The notes under the pieces are model-generated. The model had not been told where the DNA came from and did no database searches. It saw only the letters and a list, made by a program, of their open reading frames with translations. The position numbers were made by a program, and so were the translations under genes. This document shows positions 15,945 to 25,218 of a stretch of 64,000 nucleotides of DNA, piece by piece. Origin of the DNA: Novosphingobium sp. Leaf2 (GTDB lineage: Bacteria; Pseudomonadota; Alphaproteobacteria; Sphingomonadales; Sphingomonadaceae). Numbering within the stretch: position 1 is the first letter of the stretch; every line of letters starts with the position of its first letter. The stretch lies in the NCBI RefSeq assembly GCF_001421325.1, contig NZ_LMJY01000017.1, forward strand, positions 124,001 to 188,000. The letters are read 5' to 3'.

Positions 15945-18241
15945 CCTGCTTCCACCAGGAAGCTGCGCTGTGGGTAGGGGTGATAGACCCAGGCCCGGTC
16001 GTTGGTGATGTTGTCCACGCCCGCGCTCAGGCGCAACTGCTCCGTCACGTTCCAGCTGACTTTGGCGTCCAGCGCAAACAGTTCAGACGTATAGCCATAC
16101 GTATCCCCGCGCTGCAGCCCGAACAGGTCGGTGTTCGGGCGGCTGGCGTAACGCACGCCCAGCGAGAGTAGGACTGGCGGGCTGATCCGGTAGCGCACGT
16201 TGCCGTTCAGCCGCCAGCGCGGGATGCGGGGGAACTGCACGCCATCGGCGGTGGGGGCGGCATCGTTGCGCACCGTGATCGCATCGATCCAGGCCGCGTT
16301 GGCATCCACGCTGAGGCCGGGCACCAGCAGGTCGCGCGCCTCCGCGATCAGCTCGAAACCGTACTGGCGGGTCAAGTCGATATTCTTGAAGTTCGAGGTG
16401 GTCACCCCGTTCTGGTTGAAGCCGGTGAAGGAAAAGATGGTGTTGCGCACCCGCTGCCAGAAAGCGGACGCGGTGAGCTTCACCCGGCCCACCTGCCGCG
16501 CGACGAGGAGGTTGGCGTCGGTCGAACGCTCCGGCGCGAGATTGGGATCGAAGCTGTTCGCGTTGAAGCTGCCATCGCCGTTGAGGCTGCCCTGGAACAG
16601 TTCGCCCACCGTGGGAAAGCGGGTGGCCTTGGCAAGGCTGAGCTGCACGCGGGTATCGGGATCGACCGTCCATTCCAATGAGGCCTTGGGCTGGAAGCCG
16701 GTGGCGTGGCGCGCGCCATAGCGGTTGGTGACCATCACGCCGCCTGTGCCAATGCGCGCAAGCCCGCCGTCGAACGCACGCCAGTCCTCGTAACGCGCGC
16801 CCAGTGTCACGGTTACCGGGTCAAGCGGTACACGCAGTTCGGCCCACGCCGCCAGGTTTCGGGTCTTGCCGAAAGTGCGGGTGGAAAAGCTGGCGGCATC
16901 GTCGCTGCGCCAGCTTGGCAAGGCGTAGTTGGTAAGGTCCGTCTTGTAGATGTTGGCCGCGCCCCCACCGGACAGTTCGACACTGCCCAGCCGCGCTTCC
17001 AGCGAGACATCGCCCGTCCACCACCATGTGGGGCCTTGCCGCGCCAGCGTGCCGGCACCGTCGCTGCGTCCGTTGTCGTAGCCGGTGGAGGTGAAAGCAT
17101 CCGACCGCGTGATCTGGTATGTCGATACGCTGGCCTTTGCGGTCACCGTATCGGACAGCGGGGCCGCCAGCTTGAGGCCGCCCAGCACTTCGTCACGCAG
17201 CGTGCGCGACCAGTTGGCCCCGCTGGCGGTATAGACCTTCCCGTTCAGGGCGACGGGTCCGTTGCAAACCGTGTTGCCGGCGGCGTCCTGCAGGTAGCAG
17301 TCCGGCGCGGTCTGGCTGTCCAGATTGTGCCAGTAGGCCAGCAGGAACTCGCCGGTGACACCCGATGCACCGTCGTACCCCACGCGCAGCTTGGCCTGAT
17401 CCTGCGTGACCTTGGCCGGGCTTTGCGCCGCGAAGAACGGATTGGTGGTGGTGCCGGGCGCGCCGGCCATCGCCTGGCGGGGATCGATCACCGCGCCGGT
17501 CACCGGCGTTGCGCCCGTGCTGGTGGAAGGATTCAGCCCATAGAACATCATCGGATGGCCGGTATTGCGGAAATGCCGGCCCGATACCCGCAGCGACCAG
17601 GGGCCGTCCTTCTGGCGAAAGCCGAACCCGGCCTCGGCGGAATAGCCATAATACGTGTCCTGCGTACCGAACTGGTCGTAGGGCTGCGCCATCGCCTGGA
17701 CGGTGGCGAAGGCCTCGGTCTTCTCCGGCGAGCGGGTGGTGATGTTGACCACGCCGCCCATGGAATTGCCGGCGTAGCGCGCCGAATACGGGCCGTAGAC
17801 CACGTCGAACTGGTCCACTTCGCCGGGGCCGACGACACCCCACTTGGGCGCATAGGCGAACGAGTTGCCCAGGAAGTTGGACACCGTGAACCCGTCCACC
17901 ATCACCAGCGACCGGGCGCTTTGCGTGGAATGGGTGCCGCGAAAACCGGGCACGCCGTTGGAATCGCCGGCATAGCGGGTGCGAACGAAAAAGTCGGGCG
18001 CGTACTTCATCAGATCCTCGACGTTGCGCGCGTTCACGCCGGCGAACTGTTCGTCGCCCAGGCTGACGGACAGGCCGCGTGCATCGAGCCTGATCGCCTT
18101 CTCGCTCTGGCCGACGACGAGGATGGTATCACCCGGCGGCGCGTCAGCCCCATCGGCAGCCGCGTCAGCGTCGGCGGCAAGGGCGTGGAGCGGGAACAGG
18201 GCAAGCGGCGCCGCGCCAAGCGCGAGCAGGATACGAAGCAT
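15932..18241 (-). CDS. TonB-dependent outer-membrane receptor
   Basis: A 769-residue TonB-dependent receptor. There is a signal peptide (ending ALA-AD near residue 23), a plug domain with NVEDLMKYAPDFFVRTR, a VPGFRGTHSTQSARSLVMVDG segment (PGFRG like that of siderophore/metal receptors), and VVYGPYSARYAGNSMGGVVNI, then a long beta barrel ending in the aromatic C terminus (FLVEAGWTL). Two Cys flank a short loop (CYLQDAAGNTVCNG). Its substrate is not told by the sequence. The downstream PepSY and upstream DUF2946 genes suggest a metal, most likely copper or an iron chelate. Confidence 0.9.
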   Translation of the reverse strand: MLRILLALGAAPLALFPLHALAADADAAADGADAPPGDTILVVGQSEKAIRLDARGLSVSLGDEQFAGVNARNVEDLMKYAPDFFVRTRYAGDSNGVPGFRGTHSTQSARSLVMVDGFTVSNFLGNSFAYAPKWGVVGPGEVDQFDVVYGPYSARYAGNSMGGVVNITTRSPEKTEAFATVQAMAQPYDQFGTQDTYYGYSAEAGFGFRQKDGPWSLRVSGRHFRNTGHPMMFYGLNPSTSTGATPVTGAVIDPRQAMAGAPGTTTNPFFAAQSPAKVTQDQAKLRVGYDGASGVTGEFLLAYWHNLDSQTAPDCYLQDAAGNTVCNGPVALNGKVYTASGANWSRTLRDEVLGGLKLAAPLSDTVTAKASVSTYQITRSDAFTSTGYDNGRSDGAGTLARQGPTWWWTGDVSLEARLGSVELSGGGAANIYKTDLTNYALPSWRSDDAASFSTRTFGKTRNLAAWAELRVPLDPVTVTLGARYEDWRAFDGGLARIGTGGVMVTNRYGARHATGFQPKASLEWTVDPDTRVQLSLAKATRFPTVGELFQGSLNGDGSFNANSFDPNLAPERSTDANLLVARQVGRVKLTASAFWQRVRNTIFSFTGFNQNGVTTSNFKNIDLTRQYGFELIAEARDLLVPGLSVDANAAWIDAITVRNDAAPTADGVQFPRIPRWRLNGNVRYRISPPVLLSLGVRYASRPNTDLFGLQRGDTYGYTSELFALDAKVSWNVTEQLRLSAGVDNITNDRAWVYHPYPQRSFLVEAGWTL

Positions 18242-18347
18242 GAAGGTTATCTCACCTGAAAATGCCCGCTGGCTCGCTAAGGGAACCGGTCGGGGCAGAG
18301 ATCAAAATTTCCGCGCAGCATGGTGCTGCACGGCAATTGCGTCGGGT

Positions 18348-18743
18348 TCAGGTGAAGCGAGGCGGCGCGTGGCTGGGCGGGCGGCTGCGCTTTGCAGGGG
18401 CTGGCAGTGCCAGCGGCGTGCGGGCAATGGCCGCCACAAACACAAAGACCAGCGCGGCCAGCACCAGCGGGGCAAGGTCCGCGCCGGTCATGGCGGCGCA
18501 AAGCGGCGCGAAGGCGCACGGGTGATCCGCCGTGCTGGCGCCGTGCTCTTGCCCGCCGGGTTTTTTGGGCACGGCGATGGTGATCGTAGCGCCGGCGGGC
18601 GTCGCGCCGGAACACAGCGCGACGATGAGGCCGGTATCGGGCGCTGCCGGCATGTAGCCGACCGGCACGAAGATCTTCAGGCACAACGCCGCGCCCAGCA
18701 GCAGTGCTGCCAGCGCCGGACGGTCCCGCAAGAAGTGCCGCAT
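18348..18743 (-). CDS. DUF2946 family protein
   Basis: A 131-residue protein from ATG at 18743. A signal or TM segment (ALAALLLGAALCLKIFVPVGYMP) is followed by CSGATPAG, a Pro/Lys-rich loop and HPCAFAPLCAA, the Cys/His pattern typical of DUF2946 proteins, and then a second TM helix with a Pro/Arg-rich tail. Such proteins often accompany TonB receptors and PepSY proteins in copper-responsive loci. The function is not established. It heads the leftward TonB-PepSY group, about 100 bases upstream of the receptor. Confidence 0.7.
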   Translation of the reverse strand: MRHFLRDRPALAALLLGAALCLKIFVPVGYMPAAPDTGLIVALCSGATPAGATITIAVPKKPGGQEHGASTADHPCAFAPLCAAMTGADLAPLVLAALVFVFVAAIARTPLALPAPAKRSRPPSHAPPRFT

Positions 18744-18946
18744 GATCCCCACGCAGCAACCGTTAGCGGCGCGCACCGGCGCTGTCACGGGCAAACGTGT
18801 GGTGCCTCGATGGTGGGTCGGGGCGGCAACTTTCGCCGGCCATCGTGGACGTGGCCGCATTTGCCGCCGTTCCCGGCGCGATGCAGAATTTGTGCGCTTT
18901 AATCATACCGTTGACGGCTGAACGCCTAACGCACATATGCCGCACC

Positions 18947-19010
18947 ACGGTGATGGATTTCCGCCGGGCTATTTGGCCGAACCGCCCTCGCAAGGGCCGA
19001 TGATTCCTAC
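18947..19010 (+). ncRNA. Fluoride riboswitch (crcB motif) upstream of CLC-F gene
   Basis: The RNA sequence matches the crcB consensus blocks in order: GGTGATGG, TTCCGCC, AACCGCC, a hairpin of GCCC-TCGCA-GGGC type, then CGATGA, TTCCTAC. These are the conserved nucleotides of the fluoride aptamer (a three-way pseudoknotted fold), and it is placed 31-95 bases before the antiporter ATG. Matching was done by eye on conserved blocks; no folding program was run. The 30-base linker to the GGGGGA ribosome binding site suggests translational control, but an expression platform could not be fully resolved. Confidence 0.88.
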
Positions 19011-19040
19011 TTGGCGCCGCAAGGCAGCAAAGGGGGAATT

Positions 19041-20396
19041 ATGCGCGCTACCTTTCACAATCTCATCGCCGAACTGAACGTCGCGGCGTTTGTCCGCAAT
19101 CGCCACGATCATGCTGTGTCGGTCATGCGCTGGGCGCTGATCCTGGTGCCGATGGCCGCACTCATCGGGACGTTGTGTGCTGCGTTTCTATGGAGCCTGG
19201 ATGCGGTCACACGCCTGCGGTTCGCATTGCCCTGGCTGCTCTACCTGCTGCCAGTGGGGGGCTTCGTGGTCGGATTGCTGTACCATCTGACCGGCCGTTC
19301 GGTGGAGGGCGGCAACAACCTCATTGTCGAGCAAATCCACGAACCGGGCGGCGGCGTGCCGTTGCGGATGGCACCACTGATTTTCTTCGGCACGGTGGTA
19401 ACGCATCTGTTCGGCGGTTCGGCCGGGCGGGAAGGCACTGCCGTCCAGTTGGGCGGCAGCCTTGCCAGCGGCTTCGGTCGCCTGCTGAAGCTCGATGCCG
19501 AAGGTACGCGCGTCCTGCTGATGACGGGTATTGCCGCCGGTTTCGGTGCGGTGTTCGGCACACCGATCGCGGGCGCGGTGTTCGCGCTGGAGGTGCTGGC
19601 GATCGGACGTGTCGAATATCGCGCGCTGGTGCCGTGCCTGCTCGCGGCGCTGGTCGGCGACTGGACGTGCCTCGCATGGGGCATTCATCACGGCGTCTAT
19701 CGCATCGGGGAACTGGTGCCGGTCGATCCGCTACTTGTGGCCAAGGCCGGCATCGCCGGGGTTGCGTGCGGGTTGGTCGGCCTCGTCTTTGCGGAAGCCA
19801 ATCACGCGCTCGGCGGATGGCTCAAGCGGATCGTACCCTATGGTCCACTGCGCCCGGTCATCGGGGGCGTGGCTGTCATCGCGCTCGTCTACCTGTTCGG
19901 CACGCGCGACTATCTCGGCCTCGGCACACTGGCGGCGACACCAGAGGGCCTGACCATCTTCAGCTTCTTCGGTCCCGACACGCATCCGTGGAGCTGGGCG
20001 CTCAAGCTGCTGTTCACCGTCGTCACGCTCAGCGCCGGCTTCAAGGGCGGCGAGGTCACGCCGCTGTTCTTCATCGGCGCGGCGCTTGGCAATGCGCTCG
20101 CCCCCATGCTCGGCGTGCCGACCGGCGTGTTTGCTGCGATCGGCTTCGTCGCGCTGTTCGCAGGCGCTGCCAATACACCGCTCGCTTGCACCTTCATGGG
20201 CATCGAGCTGTTCGGAGCTACTTATGCCGTGCCGATCGCGGTGGCCTGCTTCGTCGCCTACCTGTGTTCCGGTCATAACGGCATCTACCTGTCGCAGCGC
20301 GTGGCCGTGCCGAAGGTGCCGGCGACGGGTCTTACCCCGAACGCGACCCTTCGCGAGGCGCGGGCGCATCGCGCTGCGCGTCGTCCGCGCTCTTGA
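19041..20396 (+). CDS. CLC-F-type fluoride/proton antiporter
   Basis: A 451-residue CLC protein. ATG at 19041 is chosen for the GGGGGA site seven bases upstream. CLC gate motif GREGT (129-133, gating Glu E131) replaces the chloride-type GREGP; GGNNLI (90-95) stands where chloride CLCs have GSGIP; and the GGEVT segment (336-340) matches the E-V-T triplet typical of fluoride antiporters. These differences, plus the riboswitch, mark it as the F- exporter rather than a chloride channel. It exports fluoride in exchange for protons in the inner membrane. A DUF190 gene follows after 25 bases, probably in the same transcript. Confidence 0.88.
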   Translation: MRATFHNLIAELNVAAFVRNRHDHAVSVMRWALILVPMAALIGTLCAAFLWSLDAVTRLRFALPWLLYLLPVGGFVVGLLYHLTGRSVEGGNNLIVEQIHEPGGGVPLRMAPLIFFGTVVTHLFGGSAGREGTAVQLGGSLASGFGRLLKLDAEGTRVLLMTGIAAGFGAVFGTPIAGAVFALEVLAIGRVEYRALVPCLLAALVGDWTCLAWGIHHGVYRIGELVPVDPLLVAKAGIAGVACGLVGLVFAEANHALGGWLKRIVPYGPLRPVIGGVAVIALVYLFGTRDYLGLGTLAATPEGLTIFSFFGPDTHPWSWALKLLFTVVTLSAGFKGGEVTPLFFIGAALGNALAPMLGVPTGVFAAIGFVALFAGAANTPLACTFMGIELFGATYAVPIAVACFVAYLCSGHNGIYLSQRVAVPKVPATGLTPNATLREARAHRAARRPRS

Positions 20397-20421
20397 TCTC
20401 CCACCAATCGAAGGTCTGCCC

Positions 20422-20805
20422 ATGCCCGATCGTTTCACCGTCCAGCATCGCGAAATCGGCATGCTGCGCATCTACATGAAGCCGTCCGACCGGATCGGTC
20501 AGCGCAGCCTGCGCACGCTGTGGGGGGCTAGGCCGCTCTACCGCGCGTTGATCCAGACGGCGAAAGCGGACGGGATCATCAATGCCGTTGCGCAGCATAC
20601 CCATTACGGATTCAGCAACCACGGCCCGATCCGCGAACACGGAGCGGAAATAGCCGATCCGCACCTGACGATCTGTGTCGAACTCGTAGGCGAGCGCGAC
20701 CAGCTCGACCTGTTCTGCCGGCGACACGGCGACCTGCTGGCCGACAAGGTGATCGTCTACAAGCAGTTGGAGCGCTGGTCGGTCACATCCCGAGACAGTC
20801 CATGA
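20422..20805 (+). CDS. DUF190 family protein of fluoride operon
   Basis: A 127-residue soluble protein of the DUF190 family: MLRIYMKPSD, LYRALIQTAKADGI, and a compact ferredoxin-like fold with VGERDQLDLF and ADKVIVYKQLE. DUF190 genes repeatedly accompany fluoride exporters (CrcB/Fluc or CLC-F) under fluoride riboswitches, but no reaction is known. Position 25 bases after the antiporter stop supports co-transcription. ATG at 20422 follows an AAGG site. Confidence 0.82.
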   Translation: MPDRFTVQHREIGMLRIYMKPSDRIGQRSLRTLWGARPLYRALIQTAKADGIINAVAQHTHYGFSNHGPIREHGAEIADPHLTICVELVGERDQLDLFCRRHGDLLADKVIVYKQLERWSVTSRDSP

Positions 20806-20860
20806 TGCTGCCGACACCTCAGCCTTAGCCGAAGATACCTAGCCCGCCGGCCCTGCCCCC

Positions 20861-21460
20861 TTACTTCGCCTCGGCGATCAGCTTAAGCGCGGTCGGGCTG
20901 GTCCAGTCGTTGCCGCCGGTGTAGCGCCACACTTCCTTGCCCTGGCTGTCGAACAGCACGGTGACCGGCAGATTGCCGCCGTACTGGAAGCCCAGGTCGC
21001 CCTGCTCGTCGATCCAGGGTTCGATATGGTCCAGCTTGCGGCGGCGCAGGATTTCCACCACTTTGCCGGCCTGGCCCATGTCCTGCGAGATCGGCAGGAT
21101 CACGGCCCCGATGCCGGGTTCGCGGCCCGCCAGCGCGTTGAGCGTGGGCATTTCGGCGATGCACGGCGCGCACCATGTAGCCCACAGGTTGATCAGCAGC
21201 GGCTTGCCCTTGAACGAGGTGAGGTCGAGGCTTTCGCCGGTATTGTCCACCAGGCTGACGACGGGCATCGCCTCGCCCTTGTGCGAACGGTCCAGCTTGC
21301 CGGCGGCTTCGGGCGGCTGGCCGGGGCCGGCCTGCGCCTTCTCGGAAGGCTGCGGTTGCGCGTCCTTCCCGCCTTTACTATCGCAGCCGGAAATGGCGAG
21401 GGCGCTGGCCCCGGCAAGCGAACACAGGAACAGCGACTTGAGCGAGCGGGCAGATAGCAA
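20861..21460 (-). CDS. TlpA-like thiol:disulfide lipoprotein
   Basis: A 199-residue lipoprotein from a proposed TTG start at 21460 (GGAG eight bases upstream). The N-terminal helix ([18 protein letters not shown]) ends in the lipobox ISGC. After an acidic/Pro linker comes a thioredoxin fold with the redox motif WCAPC in [17 protein letters not shown], a cis-Pro loop LPVTVLF and the TlpA-typical [19 protein letters not shown]. The frame stays open further upstream with ATG starts that would run into divergent argH, so the TTG is preferred. It likely keeps periplasmic thiols reduced, for example in cytochrome maturation. Confidence 0.82.
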   Translation of the reverse strand: MLSARSLKSLFLCSLAGASALAISGCDSKGGKDAQPQPSEKAQAGPGQPPEAAGKLDRSHKGEAMPVVSLVDNTGESLDLTSFKGKPLLINLWATWCAPCIAEMPTLNALAGREPGIGAVILPISQDMGQAGKVVEILRRRKLDHIEPWIDEQGDLGFQYGGNLPVTVLFDSQGKEVWRYTGGNDWTSPTALKLIAEAK

Positions 21461-21479
21461 AGCGGAAGGCTCCAACCAG

Positions 21480-22853
21480 ATGTGGGGCGGACGGTTCGCC
21501 GAAGGACCGTCGGCGATCATGCGCGAGATAAACGCCTCGATCCCCTTCGACAAGGCATTGTGGCGTCAGGACATCGCGGCCAGCAAGGCGCATGTCGCGA
21601 TGCTGGGCGCGTGCGGCATCGTGGCGAGCGCCGATGCGGTGACGATCCGTGACGGGCTGGACGCGGTCGCGGCGGAGTACGAGGCCAGCGGCGTGCCCGA
21701 GGACTGGGATCTCGAAGACATCCACATGACCACCGAATCGCGGCTGGCCGAACGTATCGGCCCGGTCGCGGGGCGGCTGCACACCGCACGCTCGCGCAAC
21801 GACCAGGTGGCCACCGATTTCCGGCTATGGGTGCGAGACGCGATGGACCAGGCGCAGGCGGGCCTGCAGGCGCTGCAGGTGGCGCTCGTCACCCGCGCGG
21901 GCGAACATGCCGACGCCATAATGCCCGGCTTCACCCACCTGCAGACCGCGCAGCCGGTAACCCTGGGCCACCACCTGATGGCCTATTACGAGATGATCGG
22001 GCGCGATCGTTCGCGCTTTGCCGATGCGCGCAAGCGGATGAACCGCAGCCCGCTGGGCGCCGCCGCGCTGGCCGGCACCGGCTTTCCGATCGACCGCGAC
22101 ATGACCGCGCAGGCGCTGGGCTTCGACGGGCCGACCGCGAACAGCCTCGATTCGGTGTCCGACCGCGATTTCGCGCTCGATTACCTGATGGCGGCCAGTC
22201 AGTGTGCGCTGCATCTGTCGCGGCTGGCGGAGGAGTTCATCATCTGGGCCAGCCAGCCGTTTGGCTTTGTCACGCTGCCCGATGCGCTGTCCACCGGCAG
22301 TTCGATCATGCCGCAAAAGAAGAACCCAGACGCCGCCGAACTGGTGCGCGGCCATGCGGGGCGCATTTCCGGCTGCCTGATGTCCCTGATGATGACGATG
22401 AAGGGCCTGCCGCTGGCCTATTCCAAGGACATGCAGGACGATAAGCCCCCCGTGTTCGAGGCGGCCAGCCTGCTCGCACTGTCGATCGCGGCGATGACCG
22501 GGATGGTTGCGGAAACCACGTTTCGCACCCCCCGGATGCGCGCCGCCGCCGAACTGGGTTTTGCCACCGCGACCGATCTGGCTGACTGGCTGGTGCGTGA
22601 AGGCGACGTGCCGTTCCGCGAGGCGCATCACATTACCGGCGCTGCGGTAAAGCTGGCCGAGCAGCGGGGGGTGGCGCTCGATGCGCTGCCGCTCGATGAT
22701 CTCAAGGCCATCGACAGCCGCATCGACGCGCGCGTATTCACCGCGCTGTCGGTGGAGGCGTCGGTGGCTGCGCGCAATTCGCATGGCGGCACCGCCCCCA
22801 AGCAGGTACGACTGCGCGTGGCCGATGCCCGCGCGGCGCTGGGTCTGGAGTAG
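21480..22853 (+). CDS. argH: Argininosuccinate lyase
   Basis: A 457-residue enzyme, full length for the family, catalysing the last step of arginine synthesis (argininosuccinate to arginine plus fumarate). Family marks: MWGGRF start, EDIHM, RSRNDQV, TQPVTLGH and the fumarase/aspartase signature [15 protein letters not shown] at 21480 has GGAAGG upstream. It is followed by the small lipoprotein gene (gap 5 bases) and lysA, an arrangement conserved in many proteobacteria. Divergent from the TlpA gene with start codons about 20 bases apart. Confidence 0.96.
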   Translation: MWGGRFAEGPSAIMREINASIPFDKALWRQDIAASKAHVAMLGACGIVASADAVTIRDGLDAVAAEYEASGVPEDWDLEDIHMTTESRLAERIGPVAGRLHTARSRNDQVATDFRLWVRDAMDQAQAGLQALQVALVTRAGEHADAIMPGFTHLQTAQPVTLGHHLMAYYEMIGRDRSRFADARKRMNRSPLGAAALAGTGFPIDRDMTAQALGFDGPTANSLDSVSDRDFALDYLMAASQCALHLSRLAEEFIIWASQPFGFVTLPDALSTGSSIMPQKKNPDAAELVRGHAGRISGCLMSLMMTMKGLPLAYSKDMQDDKPPVFEAASLLALSIAAMTGMVAETTFRTPRMRAAAELGFATATDLADWLVREGDVPFREAHHITGAAVKLAEQRGVALDALPLDDLKAIDSRIDARVFTALSVEASVAARNSHGGTAPKQVRLRVADARAALGLE

Positions 22854-22858
22854 AACGC

Positions 22859-23155
22859 ATGCGCATGAGTGCCCGAGTGAAGAAGGCCGCCGTCCTTGCC
22901 ATGCTGGCGCTGCTGGCCGCGTGCGGGCAGCGGGCGGCGCTGGCGCTCAAACCGGGGCAGCAGTTGCCACCTGCGCCCTACGGCCGGGCCGACAAGCCCA
23001 AGGCCGAGGAACTGCTGGCAACCCCCACTATCGCCATCCCGGAGCGCAGCGTTGAACTGCGCACCCGGTCCGAACCGCGCGCGGACGATCCGTTCGATCT
23101 GCCGCCCCCCGAAGCGGCCCAGCCCGCCGACCCTCAGCCCGCCAACCCGCAGTAG
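22859..23155 (+). CDS. Small LptM-like lipoprotein between argH and lysA
   Basis: A 98-residue lipoprotein: hydrophobic signal (VLAMLALLAACGQ) with the lipobox LAAC at the mature Cys, then GQ(R)...L.PGQQLPP resembling the C-G-x-K-G-P-L-x-L-P start of LptM (YifL) proteins that assist the LPS-transport barrel LptD. The C terminus is Pro/Glu/Ala-rich. Position between argH and lysA is the classical one for this family. It ends eight bases before the lysA ATG. Confidence 0.75.
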   Translation: MRMSARVKKAAVLAMLALLAACGQRAALALKPGQQLPPAPYGRADKPKAEELLATPTIAIPERSVELRTRSEPRADDPFDLPPPEAAQPADPQPANPQ

Positions 23156-23162
23156 GTTTTTC

Positions 23163-24422
23163 ATGGATCATTTCCAGATTATTGGCGGCGCGATGAACGC
23201 CGAACACGTGCCGCTGCCTGACATCGCCCGCGCGGTGGGCACGCCGGTGTACGTCTATTCGCGCGCCACTCTGTCACGCCACGCGCAGGTCTTTCGCCAA
23301 GCGTTGGCCGCGCTGCCGAAAGTGCACATCGCCTTCGCGGTGAAATCCAACCCCAACCTGGCCGTGCTGCGCCTGCTGGCCAAGGAAGGCTACGGCGCGG
23401 ACGTGGTGTCCGAGGGCGAGATGAACCGCGCGCTGGCGGCGGGCATGGCGCCGGGCGACGTGGTGTTTTCCGGCGTGGGCAAGACCGCCAGGGAGCTGGC
23501 GGCGGCGCTGAAGGCAGGGATCGGCCAATTCAACCTCGAAAGCGAGGAAGAGGGCGTCGAGCTTGCGCAAATCGCCGCGTCCATGGGCGTTGTTGCCACC
23601 TGCACCCTGCGGGTCAATCCCGACGTGGATGCCGGCACGCACGCCAAGATTTCTACCGGCAAGGCGGAAAACAAGTTCGGCGTGGCGTATGACGTGGCGG
23701 GCGCGATCTACACGCGACTGTCCGCTTTGCCGGGCTTGAACCTGCGGGGGCTGGCGGTTCACATCGGCAGCCAGATCACCGACTTGGAGCCATCGCGGCA
23801 GGCGTTCGTGAAGATGGGCGCGCTGATGGCGGGCTTGCGCGAACAGGGCCAGCGGGTCACCCACATGGACCTGGGCGGCGGACTGGGCGTGCCATACAAG
23901 GCGGGCGACATGTTGCCAACTCCTGCGGACTACGGCGCTATGGTGGCTGAGGTGGCGAAGGACTGGGACGCTACGGTGATGTTCGAGCCGGGGCGCGTCA
24001 TCACCGGGAACGCCGGCGTGCTGGTTACGCAGGTCGTGCGCGTCAAGCAGGGCAGCGCCCGGCCCTGGGTGGTGGTGGATGCGGCGATGAACGATCTTGC
24101 GCGCCCTGCGATGTACGATGCCTGGCATGATTTCGCCGCCGTCCAGCCGACCGGCGACATGATCGAAGCCAACATCGTCGGGCCGATCTGCGAAAGCTCC
24201 GACACTTTCGCGATGGCACGCACGATCGATGCGGTGCAGGCCGGCGATCTGGCCGTGTTCCGCACGGCGGGCGCGTATGGCGCGACGATGGCCAATACGT
24301 ACAACAGCCGCGCGCTGGTGCCCGAAGTGATGGTGGACGGGGACAAGTGGGCGATCGTGGCCAACCGCATCGAACCCGCCGCGATCCTGGCTGCGGAACA
24401 GGTGCCGGACTGGCTGGACTGA
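23163..24422 (+). CDS. lysA: Diaminopimelate decarboxylase
   Basis: A 419-residue PLP enzyme converting meso-diaminopimelate to lysine. Visible are the PLP Lys in FAVKSNPNLAVL, HIGSQITDL, the glycine-rich phosphate loop LGGGLGVPY, EPGR(V) and the active-site CESSDTFA, with YNSR near the end. The ATG at 23163 matches the family N terminus (HFQIIGGAMNAEHVPLPDIA); a longer open frame upstream overlaps the lipoprotein gene and is not coding. Third gene of the argH operon. Confidence 0.95.
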   Translation: MDHFQIIGGAMNAEHVPLPDIARAVGTPVYVYSRATLSRHAQVFRQALAALPKVHIAFAVKSNPNLAVLRLLAKEGYGADVVSEGEMNRALAAGMAPGDVVFSGVGKTARELAAALKAGIGQFNLESEEEGVELAQIAASMGVVATCTLRVNPDVDAGTHAKISTGKAENKFGVAYDVAGAIYTRLSALPGLNLRGLAVHIGSQITDLEPSRQAFVKMGALMAGLREQGQRVTHMDLGGGLGVPYKAGDMLPTPADYGAMVAEVAKDWDATVMFEPGRVITGNAGVLVTQVVRVKQGSARPWVVVDAAMNDLARPAMYDAWHDFAAVQPTGDMIEANIVGPICESSDTFAMARTIDAVQAGDLAVFRTAGAYGATMANTYNSRALVPEVMVDGDKWAIVANRIEPAAILAAEQVPDWLD

Positions 24423-24429
24423 CCGCGCC

Positions 24430-25212
24430 ATGATCGCCGCGCTTCCCCTGTTTCACCGGATCGCGGGACGCCCCGTCATCGTGCTGGGCGAAGGCGAGGG
24501 CGCAGACGCCAAGCGGCGGCTGGTGGAACGGGCCGGCGGGATCATCATCGGCGATCTGGATGCCGGGGTGGCGCAGGGCGCGCGGCTGGCGTTCGTGGTG
24601 CATGAGGATGCCGCGCTGGCCGAGGCTGACGTGGCGCGGGCGCGCGCGGCGGGCCTACTGGTGAACGCCACGGACCGCCCGGCGCTATGCGATTTCACGG
24701 TGCCCTCGATCCTTGACCGTTCGCCGGTGCTGCTGGCGATCGGCACGGGGGGCGCGTCGGCCGGCCTTGCCAAGCAGGTGCGGCTGCGGTTGGAAGCGCT
24801 GCTGCCGGCATCGCTGGGCGCGCTAGCACGGGCCTTGTCTGCGGCGCGCCCGGCGCTGCGCCAGCGCTTTCCAGAAGCTAGCGCACGGCGGCGTGCGCTT
24901 GATGCGGCGCTGGGGGCCGGCGGCGCGCTTGATCCGCTGACGGATCAGGCGCCGGATGCAGTCGCACGCTGGTTGGATGGTGCGCCCGCCGCCGAAGCCG
25001 GGGTGTTCGAAATCGGCTTGCGCAGCAATGATCCTGATGACCTGACGGTGCGTGAAGCGCGGTGGCTGGGCACCGCCGATGTGGTGATGCACGAAGCGCG
25101 GGTGCCCGGCACCGTGCTCGATCGCGCCCGTGCCGATGCGGTGCGCCTGATGATGGGCAGCACCATCGCGCCGGACGGACGCTTGACGGTGATCATCCGG
25201 GCAGCACCCTGA
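24430..25212 (+). CDS. Precorrin-2 dehydrogenase / sirohydrochlorin ferrochelatase (CysG N-terminal type)
   Basis: A 260-residue protein with the Met8p/CysG-B fold: NAD-binding VIVLGEGEGADAKRRLVERAGG, VNATDRPALCDFTVPS, and GTGGASAGLAKQVR loop, then a dimerisation part to about residue 180. It oxidises precorrin-2 and inserts iron to make siroheme. Residues 191-250 are unusual: DPDDLTVREARWL and ADVVMHEA look like the first 55 residues of the uroporphyrinogen III methyltransferase domain, but without the Gly-rich SAM loop or the rest of that domain. ATG at 24430 is seven bases after lysA. Confidence 0.85.
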   Translation: MIAALPLFHRIAGRPVIVLGEGEGADAKRRLVERAGGIIIGDLDAGVAQGARLAFVVHEDAALAEADVARARAAGLLVNATDRPALCDFTVPSILDRSPVLLAIGTGGASAGLAKQVRLRLEALLPASLGALARALSAARPALRQRFPEASARRRALDAALGAGGALDPLTDQAPDAVARWLDGAPAAEAGVFEIGLRSNDPDDLTVREARWLGTADVVMHEARVPGTVLDRARADAVRLMMGSTIAPDGRLTVIIRAAP

Positions 25213-25218
25213 CGCCGG

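Noticed and set aside
16706..18259. 517-residue plus-strand open frame opposite the TonB receptor
   Set aside because: Antisense shadow of a well-supported receptor gene; no recognisable domain.
19175..20278. 367-residue frame within the CLC gene
   Set aside because: Out-of-frame, Arg-rich shadow; the CLC frame has all family motifs.
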